Shown here one piece after another: positions 45,965 to 54,012 of a DNA stretch of 64,000 nt (positions within the stretch are counted from its first letter, which is position 1; each line of letters opens with the position of its first letter). Below the pieces are notes generated by a model. That model did no database searches. It saw nothing but the letters and a program-made list of their open reading frames with translations, and was not told the DNA's origin. The stretch lies in NCBI RefSeq assembly GCF_028714775.1, contig NZ_JAQTLS010000007.1:159073-223072 (forward strand), read 5' to 3'. The DNA comes from Thiothrix sp. (lineage in GTDB: Bacteria > Pseudomonadota > Gammaproteobacteria > Thiotrichales > Thiotrichaceae). The position numbers and the translations under genes were made by a program.

Positions 45965-48658
45965 TTAGGCGGGCGTTTGGCTTAACCAGCGCAACAGCGT
46001 CGCTTTAAGCTTTTGTATATCAATCGGTTTGGTCAGGTAGTCATTCATGCCACTTGTCAAACATTGTTCACGCACTTGGGTAAATGCATGGGCAGTCAGG
46101 GCGACAATCGGCAGGTTTGCCCAACGGGGATCACTGCGGATACGTTGCGTTACCTCGTAACCGTTCATGTTTGGCATTTCCACATCCATCAGTACCAACC
46201 GGAATGGTTCGCGCTCCAGAGCTTCCAAGGCGAGCGCACCGCTTTCGACTGCCACCGGGTGACAGCCGATGGCCCGTAGCAATTCCGTGCCCAACATGCA
46301 GTTCAAAACATCATCATCCACCAACAATATTTGTGCGCCTGCCAATACATCGGTGGGGGGGGCCGGCACAAGAGTGGGTTCCGGTATGGCTGTTTGCTGC
46401 GCATCAACCCCGAAATTGGCACAGAAGCAAAACTCGCTGCCGATACCGGGAATGCTTTCCACGGTAATGACGCCGCCCATCAACTCCACCAAGCGGCGGC
46501 TGATGGATAGCCCCAAACCAGCACCTTTGACTAGGGCGTGCCCGTCCGCCTCAATCCGTACAAATGGCTCGAACAGTTTCTCGCGCTGGTCAGCGGGGAT
46601 GCCAATGCCAGTATCGCGCACGCAAAAGCGGATGCTGACCGTTTCGCCACTGCGTGACTGGAGGCTGACATGCAGGAAAATCTTGCCTTTTTTCGTAAAC
46701 TTGAGCGCATTCACCAGCAAGTTGTTCAGCACTTGGCTCAAGCGTAAGGGATCACCCAACAAACTCTGGGGAACATCGTCCTGTAGCTCGACCTGAAACA
46801 CCAAACCTTTGGCATCCGCATCCTTTTGCACCACGTGGCAAATACTTTGCAGGATACCCGGCAAATGGAACAGCGCCGGACGCAACACCACTTCGCCCGC
46901 TTCGATGCAGGAAAAATCCATCACGTCTTCCACAATCCCCAACAACAAGCGCGAAGAACTCTGGAGTTGCTCGGCATAATCACGCTGCTTACCGTCCAGC
47001 GTGGTCTGCTGCAACAGTTGGGCAAGCCCCGTCACTACCGACAGCGGCGTGCGGATTTCATGGCTGATATTGGCAAGGAAAATGGATTTGGCACGGGTCG
47101 CAGCATCGGCCTGTTCCTTAGCACGCTGCAATTCCTGCTGGGTATCGACCTGTGAGGTAATGTCTACGATCAAACCTTCCAGCATCAGGGGCGAACCATC
47201 GGCTGCCCACTCCACGCAGTGCCCCTGTTCCCACACCCAACGCCAACCCTCTGTGCGGTGTTTTATCCGGTAATTCAACTGGAACGGCTGACGCTTTTGG
47301 AGGGCAGCAGAAGTCTCCACCCACACCCGTTTCTGATCATCGGGGTGGATCAGGCTGTTGAGGCTTATCCCTTTCTTACCCTGCAAATGGCTTACCGGAC
47401 AGCCAGTCAGCGCTTCGCACCCCTCACTGACAAATTCCATCGTCCAAGCGGGGTCATAATGGCAACGGTAAGCCATCCCCGGTAGGTTGCCGATCAGGCT
47501 TTGCAGTGAACGCTGGCTTTCATGCAACAAACGGTCAGTGGCAGCACGCGCTTGGATTTCTTGCTCAAGCTGGGCATTTTTTGCCTGTAAGCGTGCGTTA
47601 AACCAGCCCAACACCGCACTGGCAGCAAACCCCAAGGCAATGACCGCCAAGAGGATAGCAAGCATCCACCCTATCCAACGGTAATCAGATTTCTGCTCCG
47701 GGTCATACAGGAAACCCTCCAACTTGTTGGTGTCATTGACCATGCCGAGTTTGACGAAGGTATCCGCCATGCGTTGCCAACGTTCGCCATTCATGTGCCC
47801 AATTTTCACAATGTCGGGCTTCATCAACTCGCGGATTTGCTGCGCTTCAAACTGGAGGTGTTCGCGGTTCAGATTTGGGTAGTGTTGCAATAGGAAGGTG
47901 ATGATTTCGTCGGGGTTTTCCAGCGCATATTGCCAGCCTTTCACCACTGCACGGCGGAATGCTGCAACCTGTTCCGGGTGTTCACGCACTTGCCGTTCGC
48001 AGGTAAACAGGGTGTCGCCGTAAAAATCCACCCCGTAATTGATCGGGCGGATGTAATGCACATCCCGCCCTGCCTGCTGGTTGAGGAATGGCTCGCTGGT
48101 CAGGTAGCCATAATCTGCATCCAACTTGCCCGCCACCAACGCATCCATACCCACGCTGTTCGGTTGCAGGGATAGCGCATCCAGCTTAAGCCCTTCATTG
48201 ACGAAAATGGCAGCGACTTCCACGATGGGTTGCCCGCCCACCAAAATGCCCACCCGTTTATGGGCAAGGTCGTGCGGCGTCAACAAACCGGAATCGCTTA
48301 AAGTCATCAAGATAGCGGGGGAATGCTGAAAAATGCTGGCGAGTGCCACTACCGGCTTGCCCTGCAAACGGTAGTACACCAATTCGCCCGCTTCGACCGC
48401 GTATTGCGCACGGCCTTCCAACACTTCGGTCAGGGGGGAAATGTCTGGCCCACCTGCTTGCAAGGTGACATCCAAGCCCTCATCACGGAAGAAACCTTTT
48501 TCCACCGCCGCGTAGTAGCCCGCGAATTGGAACTGGTGTTGCCATTTCAATTGCAGGGTAACGCTTTCTAAAGGTGGTGGGGCTGCTATCGCTTGACCAA
48601 AAAACAGCAAGCACAGCCATAGAGTCCACACAAAATTTTGGCCGACAAATACTCGCAA
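45965..48658 (-). CDS. Hybrid sensor histidine kinase with NMT1/THI5-like ligand domain
   Basis: About 897 residues. Signal/anchor at the N-terminus, then an NMT1/THI5-type solute-binding domain (~30-330; LQLKWQHQFQFAGYYAAVEKGFFRDEGLDV). After one membrane helix (~335-360) come a PAS domain (~390-520), HisKA with the phospho-acceptor His in ISHEIRTPLS, and HATPase_c (DTGIGIP, KGAGLGLSISRRLV). A C-terminal receiver has its Asp in VLMDVEMPNMNG (~830). The ligand domain suggests sensing of a pyrimidine, thiamine precursor, aromatic acid or similar small molecule. No partner response regulator is adjacent. The start is a TTG at 48658 with AGAGGAAA upstream; a TTG at 48676 is an alternative. Confidence 0.88.
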   Translation of the reverse strand: MRVFVGQNFVWTLWLCLLFFGQAIAAPPPLESVTLQLKWQHQFQFAGYYAAVEKGFFRDEGLDVTLQAGGPDISPLTEVLEGRAQYAVEAGELVYYRLQGKPVVALASIFQHSPAILMTLSDSGLLTPHDLAHKRVGILVGGQPIVEVAAIFVNEGLKLDALSLQPNSVGMDALVAGKLDADYGYLTSEPFLNQQAGRDVHYIRPINYGVDFYGDTLFTCERQVREHPEQVAAFRRAVVKGWQYALENPDEIITFLLQHYPNLNREHLQFEAQQIRELMKPDIVKIGHMNGERWQRMADTFVKLGMVNDTNKLEGFLYDPEQKSDYRWIGWMLAILLAVIALGFAASAVLGWFNARLQAKNAQLEQEIQARAATDRLLHESQRSLQSLIGNLPGMAYRCHYDPAWTMEFVSEGCEALTGCPVSHLQGKKGISLNSLIHPDDQKRVWVETSAALQKRQPFQLNYRIKHRTEGWRWVWEQGHCVEWAADGSPLMLEGLIVDITSQVDTQQELQRAKEQADAATRAKSIFLANISHEIRTPLSVVTGLAQLLQQTTLDGKQRDYAEQLQSSSRLLLGIVEDVMDFSCIEAGEVVLRPALFHLPGILQSICHVVQKDADAKGLVFQVELQDDVPQSLLGDPLRLSQVLNNLLVNALKFTKKGKIFLHVSLQSRSGETVSIRFCVRDTGIGIPADQREKLFEPFVRIEADGHALVKGAGLGLSISRRLVELMGGVITVESIPGIGSEFCFCANFGVDAQQTAIPEPTLVPAPPTDVLAGAQILLVDDDVLNCMLGTELLRAIGCHPVAVESGALALEALEREPFRLVLMDVEMPNMNGYEVTQRIRSDPRWANLPIVALTAHAFTQVREQCLTSGMNDYLTKPIDIQKLKATLLRWLSQTPA

Positions 48659-48722
48659 CGGGGTTTCCTCTCGCAAACAGGTCTACTTCACACGTCAGCC
48701 CGCTATGTTACACGGAAACCAT

Positions 48723-49682
48723 TCACAGTTGAGCGAAAAAACCTTCCAGTTCTTTGTAGAGTGCCTGTTCTTGCGCGGCTTGGTTTGGGTAGGCGAAATG
48801 TCCAGCTTCCAGCACAAACAGCGACTTTTCCCCCGCCAGCGCATTGTAAATGGCGAACTGTCCCGGTGGGGCAACTGCCGGGTCAAAGCGGGCGGCGGCA
48901 ACGTGCACGGGCTGTTGGGTGAAAGTTGCGGCACAGCCTGCATCGTAATACTGCAAGGTATCCATGACATTGCCATAACTTTGCTGGTAACGCTGCACTG
49001 CCGCCCCGCTGCCGATGGTGGGCAATTGCAAGCGCAAGGGCTGGTTGCCAAAGGTCGGTACATGGAAATGCGCCCGCTGGATACGCGCATCCCACGGCAA
49101 GGCCAACGCCCCGATCCCACCGCCGAAGCTTGTGCCCACATAACCCACATGCCCCCGCGCTGCTGGGAAGAGCGCCAGTAATGCCGACACCGCCAGCCAT
49201 ACATCATCCACACAACCGCCGATCACGTATTCATCAGGTTTGCCGATGCCGTACAACACATGCTCAGAAGGCGTGCTCGAAATGCCCTGTTGCTGGCTCA
49301 ATGACAAACCGCGCAAACAGGGGAACAACAACGCCGCCCCGGCAGGTTGCAAGCGCAAATCCGCGCCACTGCACCCACCGTAACCGTGCCCAAACACCAA
49401 CCCGCGCGTCACCGGCTGATCTTGCGGAATCAGCAACCAACCCCGAATAACCACACCGTCGGTCGAGCCATAGCGCACGTCATAGACTTCATACCCACCC
49501 TGTTGCTTCCCCGTATGCTCAATGCACGGACGCGGGTGTACCTGCATCGCACGGGCGTAACGTGCCTGCCAGAACGCGGCGAAATCCGCTGGCGGCTGGG
49601 GTACGCCGACCGCTTGCAAAGCTTCCAATGAATAACCGTAACTGGGGTCAAACGCAAAACCGTGGGCAAACTTGGGCAGCAT
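48723..49682 (-). CDS. Acetylxylan esterase/cephalosporin-C deacetylase family (AXE1) hydrolase
   Basis: A 319-residue alpha/beta-hydrolase of the AXE1 family, deacetylating sugars or oligosaccharides. PPADFAAFWQARYARA and YDVRYGSTDGVVIRGWLLIP are family hallmarks; the nucleophile is in GYVGTSFGGGIGALAL, and the late ARFDPAVAPPGQFAIYNAL and EAGHFAYP supply Asp and His. No signal peptide, so probably cytoplasmic. A strong AAGGAG precedes the ATG. It follows the CBM48 mini-gene by 15 bp. Confidence 0.88.
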   Translation of the reverse strand: MLPKFAHGFAFDPSYGYSLEALQAVGVPQPPADFAAFWQARYARAMQVHPRPCIEHTGKQQGGYEVYDVRYGSTDGVVIRGWLLIPQDQPVTRGLVFGHGYGGCSGADLRLQPAGAALLFPCLRGLSLSQQQGISSTPSEHVLYGIGKPDEYVIGGCVDDVWLAVSALLALFPAARGHVGYVGTSFGGGIGALALPWDARIQRAHFHVPTFGNQPLRLQLPTIGSGAAVQRYQQSYGNVMDTLQYYDAGCAATFTQQPVHVAAARFDPAVAPPGQFAIYNALAGEKSLFVLEAGHFAYPNQAAQEQALYKELEGFFAQL

Positions 49683-49697
49683 GAAATCTCCTTGGCC

Positions 49698-50003
49698 TTA
49701 CACGCGCACGAGGGAATTTTCCCCGTCCACGCCGTTATCCACGTAACCGTCCGCTTCCCAGTCATTTTCCCAATGGCTACCGTCGTATTGGTAGCGGAAT
49801 TGGTATTCTGGCGTCGCGGTATCCAATTCCAACACCACGGTGAATTCGCCGCTTTTTAGTGCGCTCATGGGCGTTGCTTGTGCATCCCAAGCGTTGAAAT
49901 CGCCCACCAGATAAATGCTCTGGGCGGAACGGGCAGCTTCCTTACTGATGCGGAAGGTCACTTTGCAGGCTGGGCGCGTTTTCAGGTATTGTTTTTTTAA
50001 CAT
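49698..50003 (-). CDS. Stand-alone CBM48/glycogen-binding (isoamylase early-set) protein
   Basis: A 101-residue protein that is almost entirely one CBM48 domain, as in AMPK beta or the N-terminus of branching enzymes: VTFRISKEAARSAQSIYLVGDFNAWDAQATPMSAL, then FTVVLELDTATPEYQFRYQYDGSHWENDWEADGYVDNG. It should bind glycogen or a related alpha-glucan, or act as an adaptor. No catalytic domain is attached. It begins directly after the stop of a 68-residue gene and is followed by the AXE1 esterase. Confidence 0.85.
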   Translation of the reverse strand: MLKKQYLKTRPACKVTFRISKEAARSAQSIYLVGDFNAWDAQATPMSALKSGEFTVVLELDTATPEYQFRYQYDGSHWENDWEADGYVDNGVDGENSLVRV

Positions 50004-50210
50004 CTAGCAATCTCTCTGTTCAAAAAAGCGCGAACATAACAGTTCTTGTTGGTTTCCTGTATCCAAAATAACGGTGCGTTCGCTAAAAATCACTCTGGCT
50101 TGTTCAATTCCGGCCTCAGTAGCGGCGTGCAGGCGTTGTAACACCCGCTCGACGTGCTTACAAATACAGCCATTTGTTTTGATATGCTTCATGGCAACAT
50201 CTACTTTCAT
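50004..50210 (-). CDS. Small hypothetical protein upstream of the CBM48 gene
   Basis: A 68-residue protein with GGGGGA seven bases before its ATG. It has four Cys (CICKH at 15-19, LLCSRF, and the terminal C) and a helical centre (HVERVLQRLHAATEAGIEQARVIF). Its stop abuts the start of the CBM48 gene, and the AGAGAG ribosome site for that gene lies in its last codons, so the two look coupled. Function unknown. Confidence 0.5.
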   Translation of the reverse strand: MKVDVAMKHIKTNGCICKHVERVLQRLHAATEAGIEQARVIFSERTVILDTGNQQELLCSRFFEQRDC

Positions 50211-50398
50211 AAAATTTCCCCCGACACGTTATAGCTATCCATTATTTTCACACACGAATGTTAAGCAAATACTATGCCACGGAGTATGTTGTTATTCAGT
50301 CCGTGGCAAGCTTGTTGTGTGCAGTTATATAGCAATACCATTACGTTTCGTAAGTTTTTCTGGATAGATGGTAGTTTTAGGAAGTGAGCAAGAATAGA

Positions 50399-51199
50399 TC
50401 AGATTGTACCCGCTGCACACGCAACCGGCAAAGCGCCAGCAGTTTCGTATGCCTTCATCCAATGCACGACCTGCAAGCTGCCGTCCCACTCTTCCACCAG
50501 CGCGGAGCAGCTTTCCACCCAGTCGCCGTCGTTGCAATACAGCACCCCGTCAATCTCGCGGATTTCGGCGTGATGGATATGCCCGCAAATGATGCCATCC
50601 AGTTGCCGCCGTTTGGCCTCTTTCGCCAGCGTTTCTTCAAAGGCGGAAATAAAATTCACCGCCGATTTGGTCTTGTGTTTCAGCCACGCGGAAACTGACC
50701 AATACGGATACCCCAGCCATGTGCGCCAGCGGTTGTAAATGGTGTTGAACACCAGCAAGCGTTCATAGAACCAATCGCCCAGCTTTGCCAGCCAACGGGC
50801 AAATTGCATCACCCCGTCAAATTGGTCGCCGTGCAGCACCAGAAACTTGCGCCCATCCGCCGTGGTATGCACCACTTCATCTTCAAGGTGGATCGCGGTG
50901 ATTTGGTGATGGATGAAAGGCCGCAGGAACTCGTCATGGTTGCCGCTGACGTAGGTCACTTTCGTGCCGCGTTGCGCCCGCTCAAACAGCAAGTGCAGGA
51001 TTTGGTCGTGGAAGGTGTCCCAATACCAGCGCTTGCGCAACGCCCAGCCGTCGATGATGTCGCCGACCAGATAAAGCTGTTCGGCGTGGTTGTGTTGCAG
51101 GAAATCCAGCAGGAATTCGGCCTTGCAACCGCGTGAACCAAGATGGGTATCAGAAATCCAGATACTGCGGTATTTGCGGAAGTTCTGGTTGATGGTCAT
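50399..51199 (-). CDS. plcP: PlcP-like metallophosphoesterase (phospholipase C type)
   Basis: A 266-residue calcineurin-like phosphoesterase: SIWISDTHLGSRGC, LYLVGDIIDGW, VSGNHDEFLRP, LVLHGDQFD, GIICGHIHHAEIR and NDGDWVESCSALVE carry the metal ligands. Proteins of this type are often labelled UDP-2,3-diacylglucosamine hydrolase (LpxH). The closer fit is PlcP of phosphate-starved alphaproteobacteria, given AEFLLDFLQHNHAEQLYLVGDIIDGW.LRKRWYW and PYWSVSAWLKHK. PlcP cleaves phospholipids to diacylglycerol during lipid remodelling. It is third in a btaA-btaB-plcP operon under a Pho box, which supports that role: it would supply diacylglycerol to BtaA. The 50-bp overlap with btaB indicates coupling. 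LpxH activity is the main alternative. Confidence 0.8.
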   Translation of the reverse strand: MTINQNFRKYRSIWISDTHLGSRGCKAEFLLDFLQHNHAEQLYLVGDIIDGWALRKRWYWDTFHDQILHLLFERAQRGTKVTYVSGNHDEFLRPFIHHQITAIHLEDEVVHTTADGRKFLVLHGDQFDGVMQFARWLAKLGDWFYERLLVFNTIYNRWRTWLGYPYWSVSAWLKHKTKSAVNFISAFEETLAKEAKRRQLDGIICGHIHHAEIREIDGVLYCNDGDWVESCSALVEEWDGSLQVVHWMKAYETAGALPVACAAGTI

Positions 51200-51848
51200 C
51201 GGAAATTCCCCCTTTCTGGTAATGCGCCAGCAGCGCGTAACGCCCAGCAAGCTGGCGCATCCGCAGTTGGTCACGTTCACGGTCCGCCAGTTGCTCTAGG
51301 TAGCACGGCACGTCTGGATCAGGGTGGACATGGAACCAATCCAACCATTGCAGCAACACCCGGCGGAACCACGGCGGCATGGTTTGCTGATCGGAAAAGT
51401 CCACCACATGCAAGCAGCCACCCGGTTTGAGGATATGCAGCGCGTGTTCCAGCGCCCCCTGCCAACCGGGGATCATCGACAGCACATAGGAAAACACAAT
51501 GTGGTCGAAGGGCTTTTCCAGCCCGAAATCGTGGTGGCTGACCTGCCCTGCCAACCCTTGGCGCAGCGTGATATTGCGTTCATACAACGTGCCGCGCAGC
51601 TTGTCGCGGGCGGTGTCCAACATCATGCGCGAAGCATCAATGCCATACAGTTTGACGCTGGGGTAACGATAAGCCAGCTTGGTCAGGTTACGCGCCGTAC
51701 CGCAGCCGATTTCCAGCACGGTTTCGCCCGGTTGCACGTCCATTTCGTTCAGCAGCGCATCGCGCCCCAGCAGGTAATACTTGCGTGACAGGTCGTAAAC
51801 ATAGCGCTGGTAGCGGTATTGCCTGTCCATTTGTTGTGCGGCATCCAT
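51150..51848 (-). CDS. btaB: Betaine lipid N-methyltransferase BtaB
   Basis: A 232-residue SAM methyltransferase that by family trimethylates diacylglyceryl homoserine to the betaine lipid DGTS. MDRQYRYQRYVYDLSRKYYLLGRDALL is the BtaB-like N-terminus; VLEIGCGTARNLTKLAYRYP is SAM motif I, followed by IDASRMMLDTA and a late PWFRRVLLQWLDWFHVHPDPDVPCYLE segment. It starts one base after the btaA stop (ATG 51848). Together the genes make a membrane lipid without phosphorus. Confidence 0.88.
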   Translation of the reverse strand: MDAAQQMDRQYRYQRYVYDLSRKYYLLGRDALLNEMDVQPGETVLEIGCGTARNLTKLAYRYPSVKLYGIDASRMMLDTARDKLRGTLYERNITLRQGLAGQVSHHDFGLEKPFDHIVFSYVLSMIPGWQGALEHALHILKPGGCLHVVDFSDQQTMPPWFRRVLLQWLDWFHVHPDPDVPCYLEQLADRERDQLRMRQLAGRYALLAHYQKGGISDDHQPELPQIPQYLDF

Positions 51849-51849
51849 C

Positions 51850-53064
51850 TCAATCGGCCTTACGGTAGAGGTGGAAACCGCCGTAGATCGCCGAACGGTC
51901 TTGCTGGAAGCCTTGTGCCGAGCGCTCACCCTCATACACAAACTGGGCAAGCAATTCGGCAGGCAAGGCCGCTTCCAATGGCGATTCGGCGGCAGCGGTA
52001 CGGAAGATGATGCGTGTTCCCGGCTTGCCGACGCGGGCGATTTCTGTCCATAACTGGCACAGCACGTCGTCGCTCATCCAATCCTGCGCGTCGAGGAACA
52101 CAAAGCGGTCGTAACTGTGCGGTGCTTGCGCTTGCAGGAAATCAATCATCGAGCCGAGGTGTGTATCCACCTTACCCAATTGGCTGCGGATCAGCTCGTA
52201 ATTATCGGCCTGCAAATACGGCGGGATAGCTTCGCGCTTTTCATGGTCGTAGCTGTGGCTAAAGCCCTGCCAAGCGAAGTAGTTGTCTTGGATCGGGAAC
52301 TGGCACGCCAGCCGCTCCACCCGCTCGCGGTATTGCCCAATCAGGTTGCCCTGCTCTTTCATGGCTTTGTATTGCTGCGGCGGAATGCCAAGGCTGAATA
52401 CCGACACCGGCAGCTTACCCAAAAACTTCACCAGCTTATTGTCGAAAAACGGCGCGATGTGCTGGTCGAAAATCGCTTTCTGCTCATACAAGCTGCTGGC
52501 GCTGAGAATTTTTTCCGGCTGGTAATTGGTCTGGCGGGCAATCCAATGCAAGAAGCGCATGAAATAGCCAAAGCGCGTGTTGCGGTACAGCCCGTCGCGG
52601 AACATGTGGATGCGTCTTTGCCCCAGAATGCTGCGCCCCTGCCAAAAAGCATCGACTTCATCATCCAAATGCGGGCGGATGTGGCTCTCGTACTGGCTTT
52701 CGTTCTGTTCCCGGTCGGCATAGCCAAAAAAGTCGTAAAACGCCGCGTGGTCAGGCAAATGTTTCATCGCCGCCAGTTTCAGGCGCGTCAAGGACATGTG
52801 GTACGGGTTCAGGTCAATCGCGGTGATGTGCGCCGGTGTTGCCGTCAGGTAATTCAGCACATTGCAGCCACCGGAGGCGATGGTCAGCACCCGGCTTTCT
52901 TGGTTCAGTTCCAACGCTTGCAAGTCGACCGCTGGGTCTTCCCATATCTGGTTGTAAATAAAACTGTTGAACCAGAAGCTGAACAAACGTTGCTGCATCC
53001 CCATCAGGGATGTCGGGGCGTGCTGGTGAACAGCGTCACGCAATGCTGCGGAAATACCTGCCAT
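51850..53064 (-). CDS. btaA: Diacylglycerol 3-amino-3-carboxypropyl transferase BtaA
   Basis: Transfers the aminocarboxypropyl group of S-adenosylmethionine to diacylglycerol, giving diacylglyceryl homoserine, the first step of betaine lipid synthesis. The 404-residue protein (ATG 53064; a TTG two codons earlier is possible) shows LFSFWFNSFIYNQIWEDPAVDLQAL, VLTIASGGCNVLNYL (SAM-binding), ITAIDLNPYHMSLTRLKL, and RFVFLDAQDWM. First gene of btaA-btaB-plcP. Three Pho half-sites lie 53-81 bp upstream, so induction by phosphate limitation through PhoB is expected. Confidence 0.92.
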   Translation of the reverse strand: MAGISAALRDAVHQHAPTSLMGMQQRLFSFWFNSFIYNQIWEDPAVDLQALELNQESRVLTIASGGCNVLNYLTATPAHITAIDLNPYHMSLTRLKLAAMKHLPDHAAFYDFFGYADREQNESQYESHIRPHLDDEVDAFWQGRSILGQRRIHMFRDGLYRNTRFGYFMRFLHWIARQTNYQPEKILSASSLYEQKAIFDQHIAPFFDNKLVKFLGKLPVSVFSLGIPPQQYKAMKEQGNLIGQYRERVERLACQFPIQDNYFAWQGFSHSYDHEKREAIPPYLQADNYELIRSQLGKVDTHLGSMIDFLQAQAPHSYDRFVFLDAQDWMSDDVLCQLWTEIARVGKPGTRIIFRTAAAESPLEAALPAELLAQFVYEGERSAQGFQQDRSAIYGGFHLYRKAD

Positions 53065-53116
53065 GTACAAATCTCGTTAGTTTATTCGGTGATGCTGCGC
53101 AGGTTAAGGTGCGGAA

Positions 53117-53145
53117 GTGACTGAAAAGTGACGCTTATATGACGG
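53117..53145 (-). promoter_or_regulatory. Pho box (three half-sites) upstream of btaA
   Basis: On the minus strand CCGTCAT, GCGTCAC and CAGTCAC occur at an exact 11-base period (4-base spacers ATAA and TTTT), matching the PhoB half-site CTGTCAT. A TTAACC-like -10 follows about 9-10 bases later. Confidence 0.85.
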
Positions 53146-53182
53146 TTTTGTTATGCGCAAAGCCATTACCAAACCTGCGCGG

Positions 53183-53200
53183 CTGTCACGGAACTGACAC
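53183..53200 (+). promoter_or_regulatory. Pho box upstream of phoB
   Basis: CTGTCAC-GGAA-CTGACAC has the 7-4-7 layout of a PhoB site. TTTAAT begins 10 bases downstream (53211-53216), the spacing expected for a Pho-activated -10. It implies autoregulation of phoB. Confidence 0.88.
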
Positions 53201-53249
53201 ACTCTTGGGGTTTAATGCGGGGGTAAAATGGAATTCATACAGGTTTAAC

Positions 53250-53936
53250 ATGCGTACAATCCTGATTGTCGAAGATGAACAGCCGATCCGTAAGATGGTC
53301 GGCCTTGCTTTGGGGCGTGCCGGTCTTGAATTGAGCGAGGCCGCCAATGCCGAACAAGCTTATGCCGAAATCAACCGCAAACGCCCGGAACTGATCCTGA
53401 TGGATTGGATGCTTCCCGGTATCAGCGGGCTGGAATTGGTGCGGCGTTTGCAGCGCGATGCCATCACCCAAGACATCCCCGTGATCATGCTGACTGCCCG
53501 CAACGAAGAAAGTGACCGGATTTCCGGTTTCCAAGCAGGCATTGACGATTACATCAGCAAGCCGTTTTCCCCCGCTGAATTGGTGGCACGGATTCAGGCC
53601 GTCTTGCGCCGCACCCAACAACCCCCGCCGGTAAAAACCCTCGAATTCGGGGCGCTGGCACTGGATACCGTCAGCCACCGCGTAACCGCCAGCGGTGAGG
53701 AATTGGAATTTGGCCCGACTGAATTCCGTTTGCTGAAATTTTTCATGCAGCACCCCGACCGGGTTTACAGCCGCGCCCAATTGCTCGACAACGCTTGGGG
53801 GCGCACGGTATATGTGGAAGAGCGTACCGTGGATGTGCATATCCTGCGTTTGCGCAAAACGCTAGCGCCGCACGGTTTCGAGCATTACATCCAGACAGTG
53901 CGCGGCGCGGGTTACCGTTTTTCACCCGACAGCTAA
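53250..53936 (+). CDS. phoB: Phosphate regulon response regulator PhoB
   Basis: A 228-residue OmpR-type regulator. Receiver domain 1-~120 with phospho-acceptor Asp in LILMDWMLPGISG and Lys in DDYISKPFSPAELVARI. The C-terminal winged helix has the PhoB-like GPTEFRLLKFFMQHPDRVYSRAQLLDNAWGRTVYVEERTVDVHILRLRKTL and TVRGAGYRFS. Start at ATG 53250 gives the normal receiver N-terminus. Usually phoR follows phoB; here a glycosyltransferase does, so the cognate kinase must be elsewhere. Pho boxes precede this gene and several neighbours. Confidence 0.92.
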   Translation: MRTILIVEDEQPIRKMVGLALGRAGLELSEAANAEQAYAEINRKRPELILMDWMLPGISGLELVRRLQRDAITQDIPVIMLTARNEESDRISGFQAGIDDYISKPFSPAELVARIQAVLRRTQQPPPVKTLEFGALALDTVSHRVTASGEELEFGPTEFRLLKFFMQHPDRVYSRAQLLDNAWGRTVYVEERTVDVHILRLRKTLAPHGFEHYIQTVRGAGYRFSPDS

Positions 53937-53942
53937 ACACAA

Positions 53943-53960
53943 CCGTCACAAAAGCGTCAC
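53943..53960 (+). promoter_or_regulatory. Pho box upstream of the first GT4 gene
   Basis: CCGTCAC-AAAA-GCGTCAC, layout 7-4-7, starts 6 bp after the phoB stop. TATTCG, a possible -10, begins 10 bases later (53971). It would give the glycosyltransferase gene its own phosphate-controlled promoter. Confidence 0.8.
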
Positions 53961-54012
53961 CGTCTTGCAGTATTCGCGTAGCACAATTGGTGCAGTCTCC
54001 ACTACAAGATGA

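Noticed and set aside
50399..51199. Calling the phosphoesterase LpxH of lipid A synthesis
   Set aside because: The sequence would permit it, but the btaA-btaB operon and Pho box fit PlcP better; kept as an alternative in the entry.
52117..53124. A 335-codon plus-strand frame opposite btaA
   Set aside because: It would run through the Pho boxes and is antisense to a recognisable btaA.
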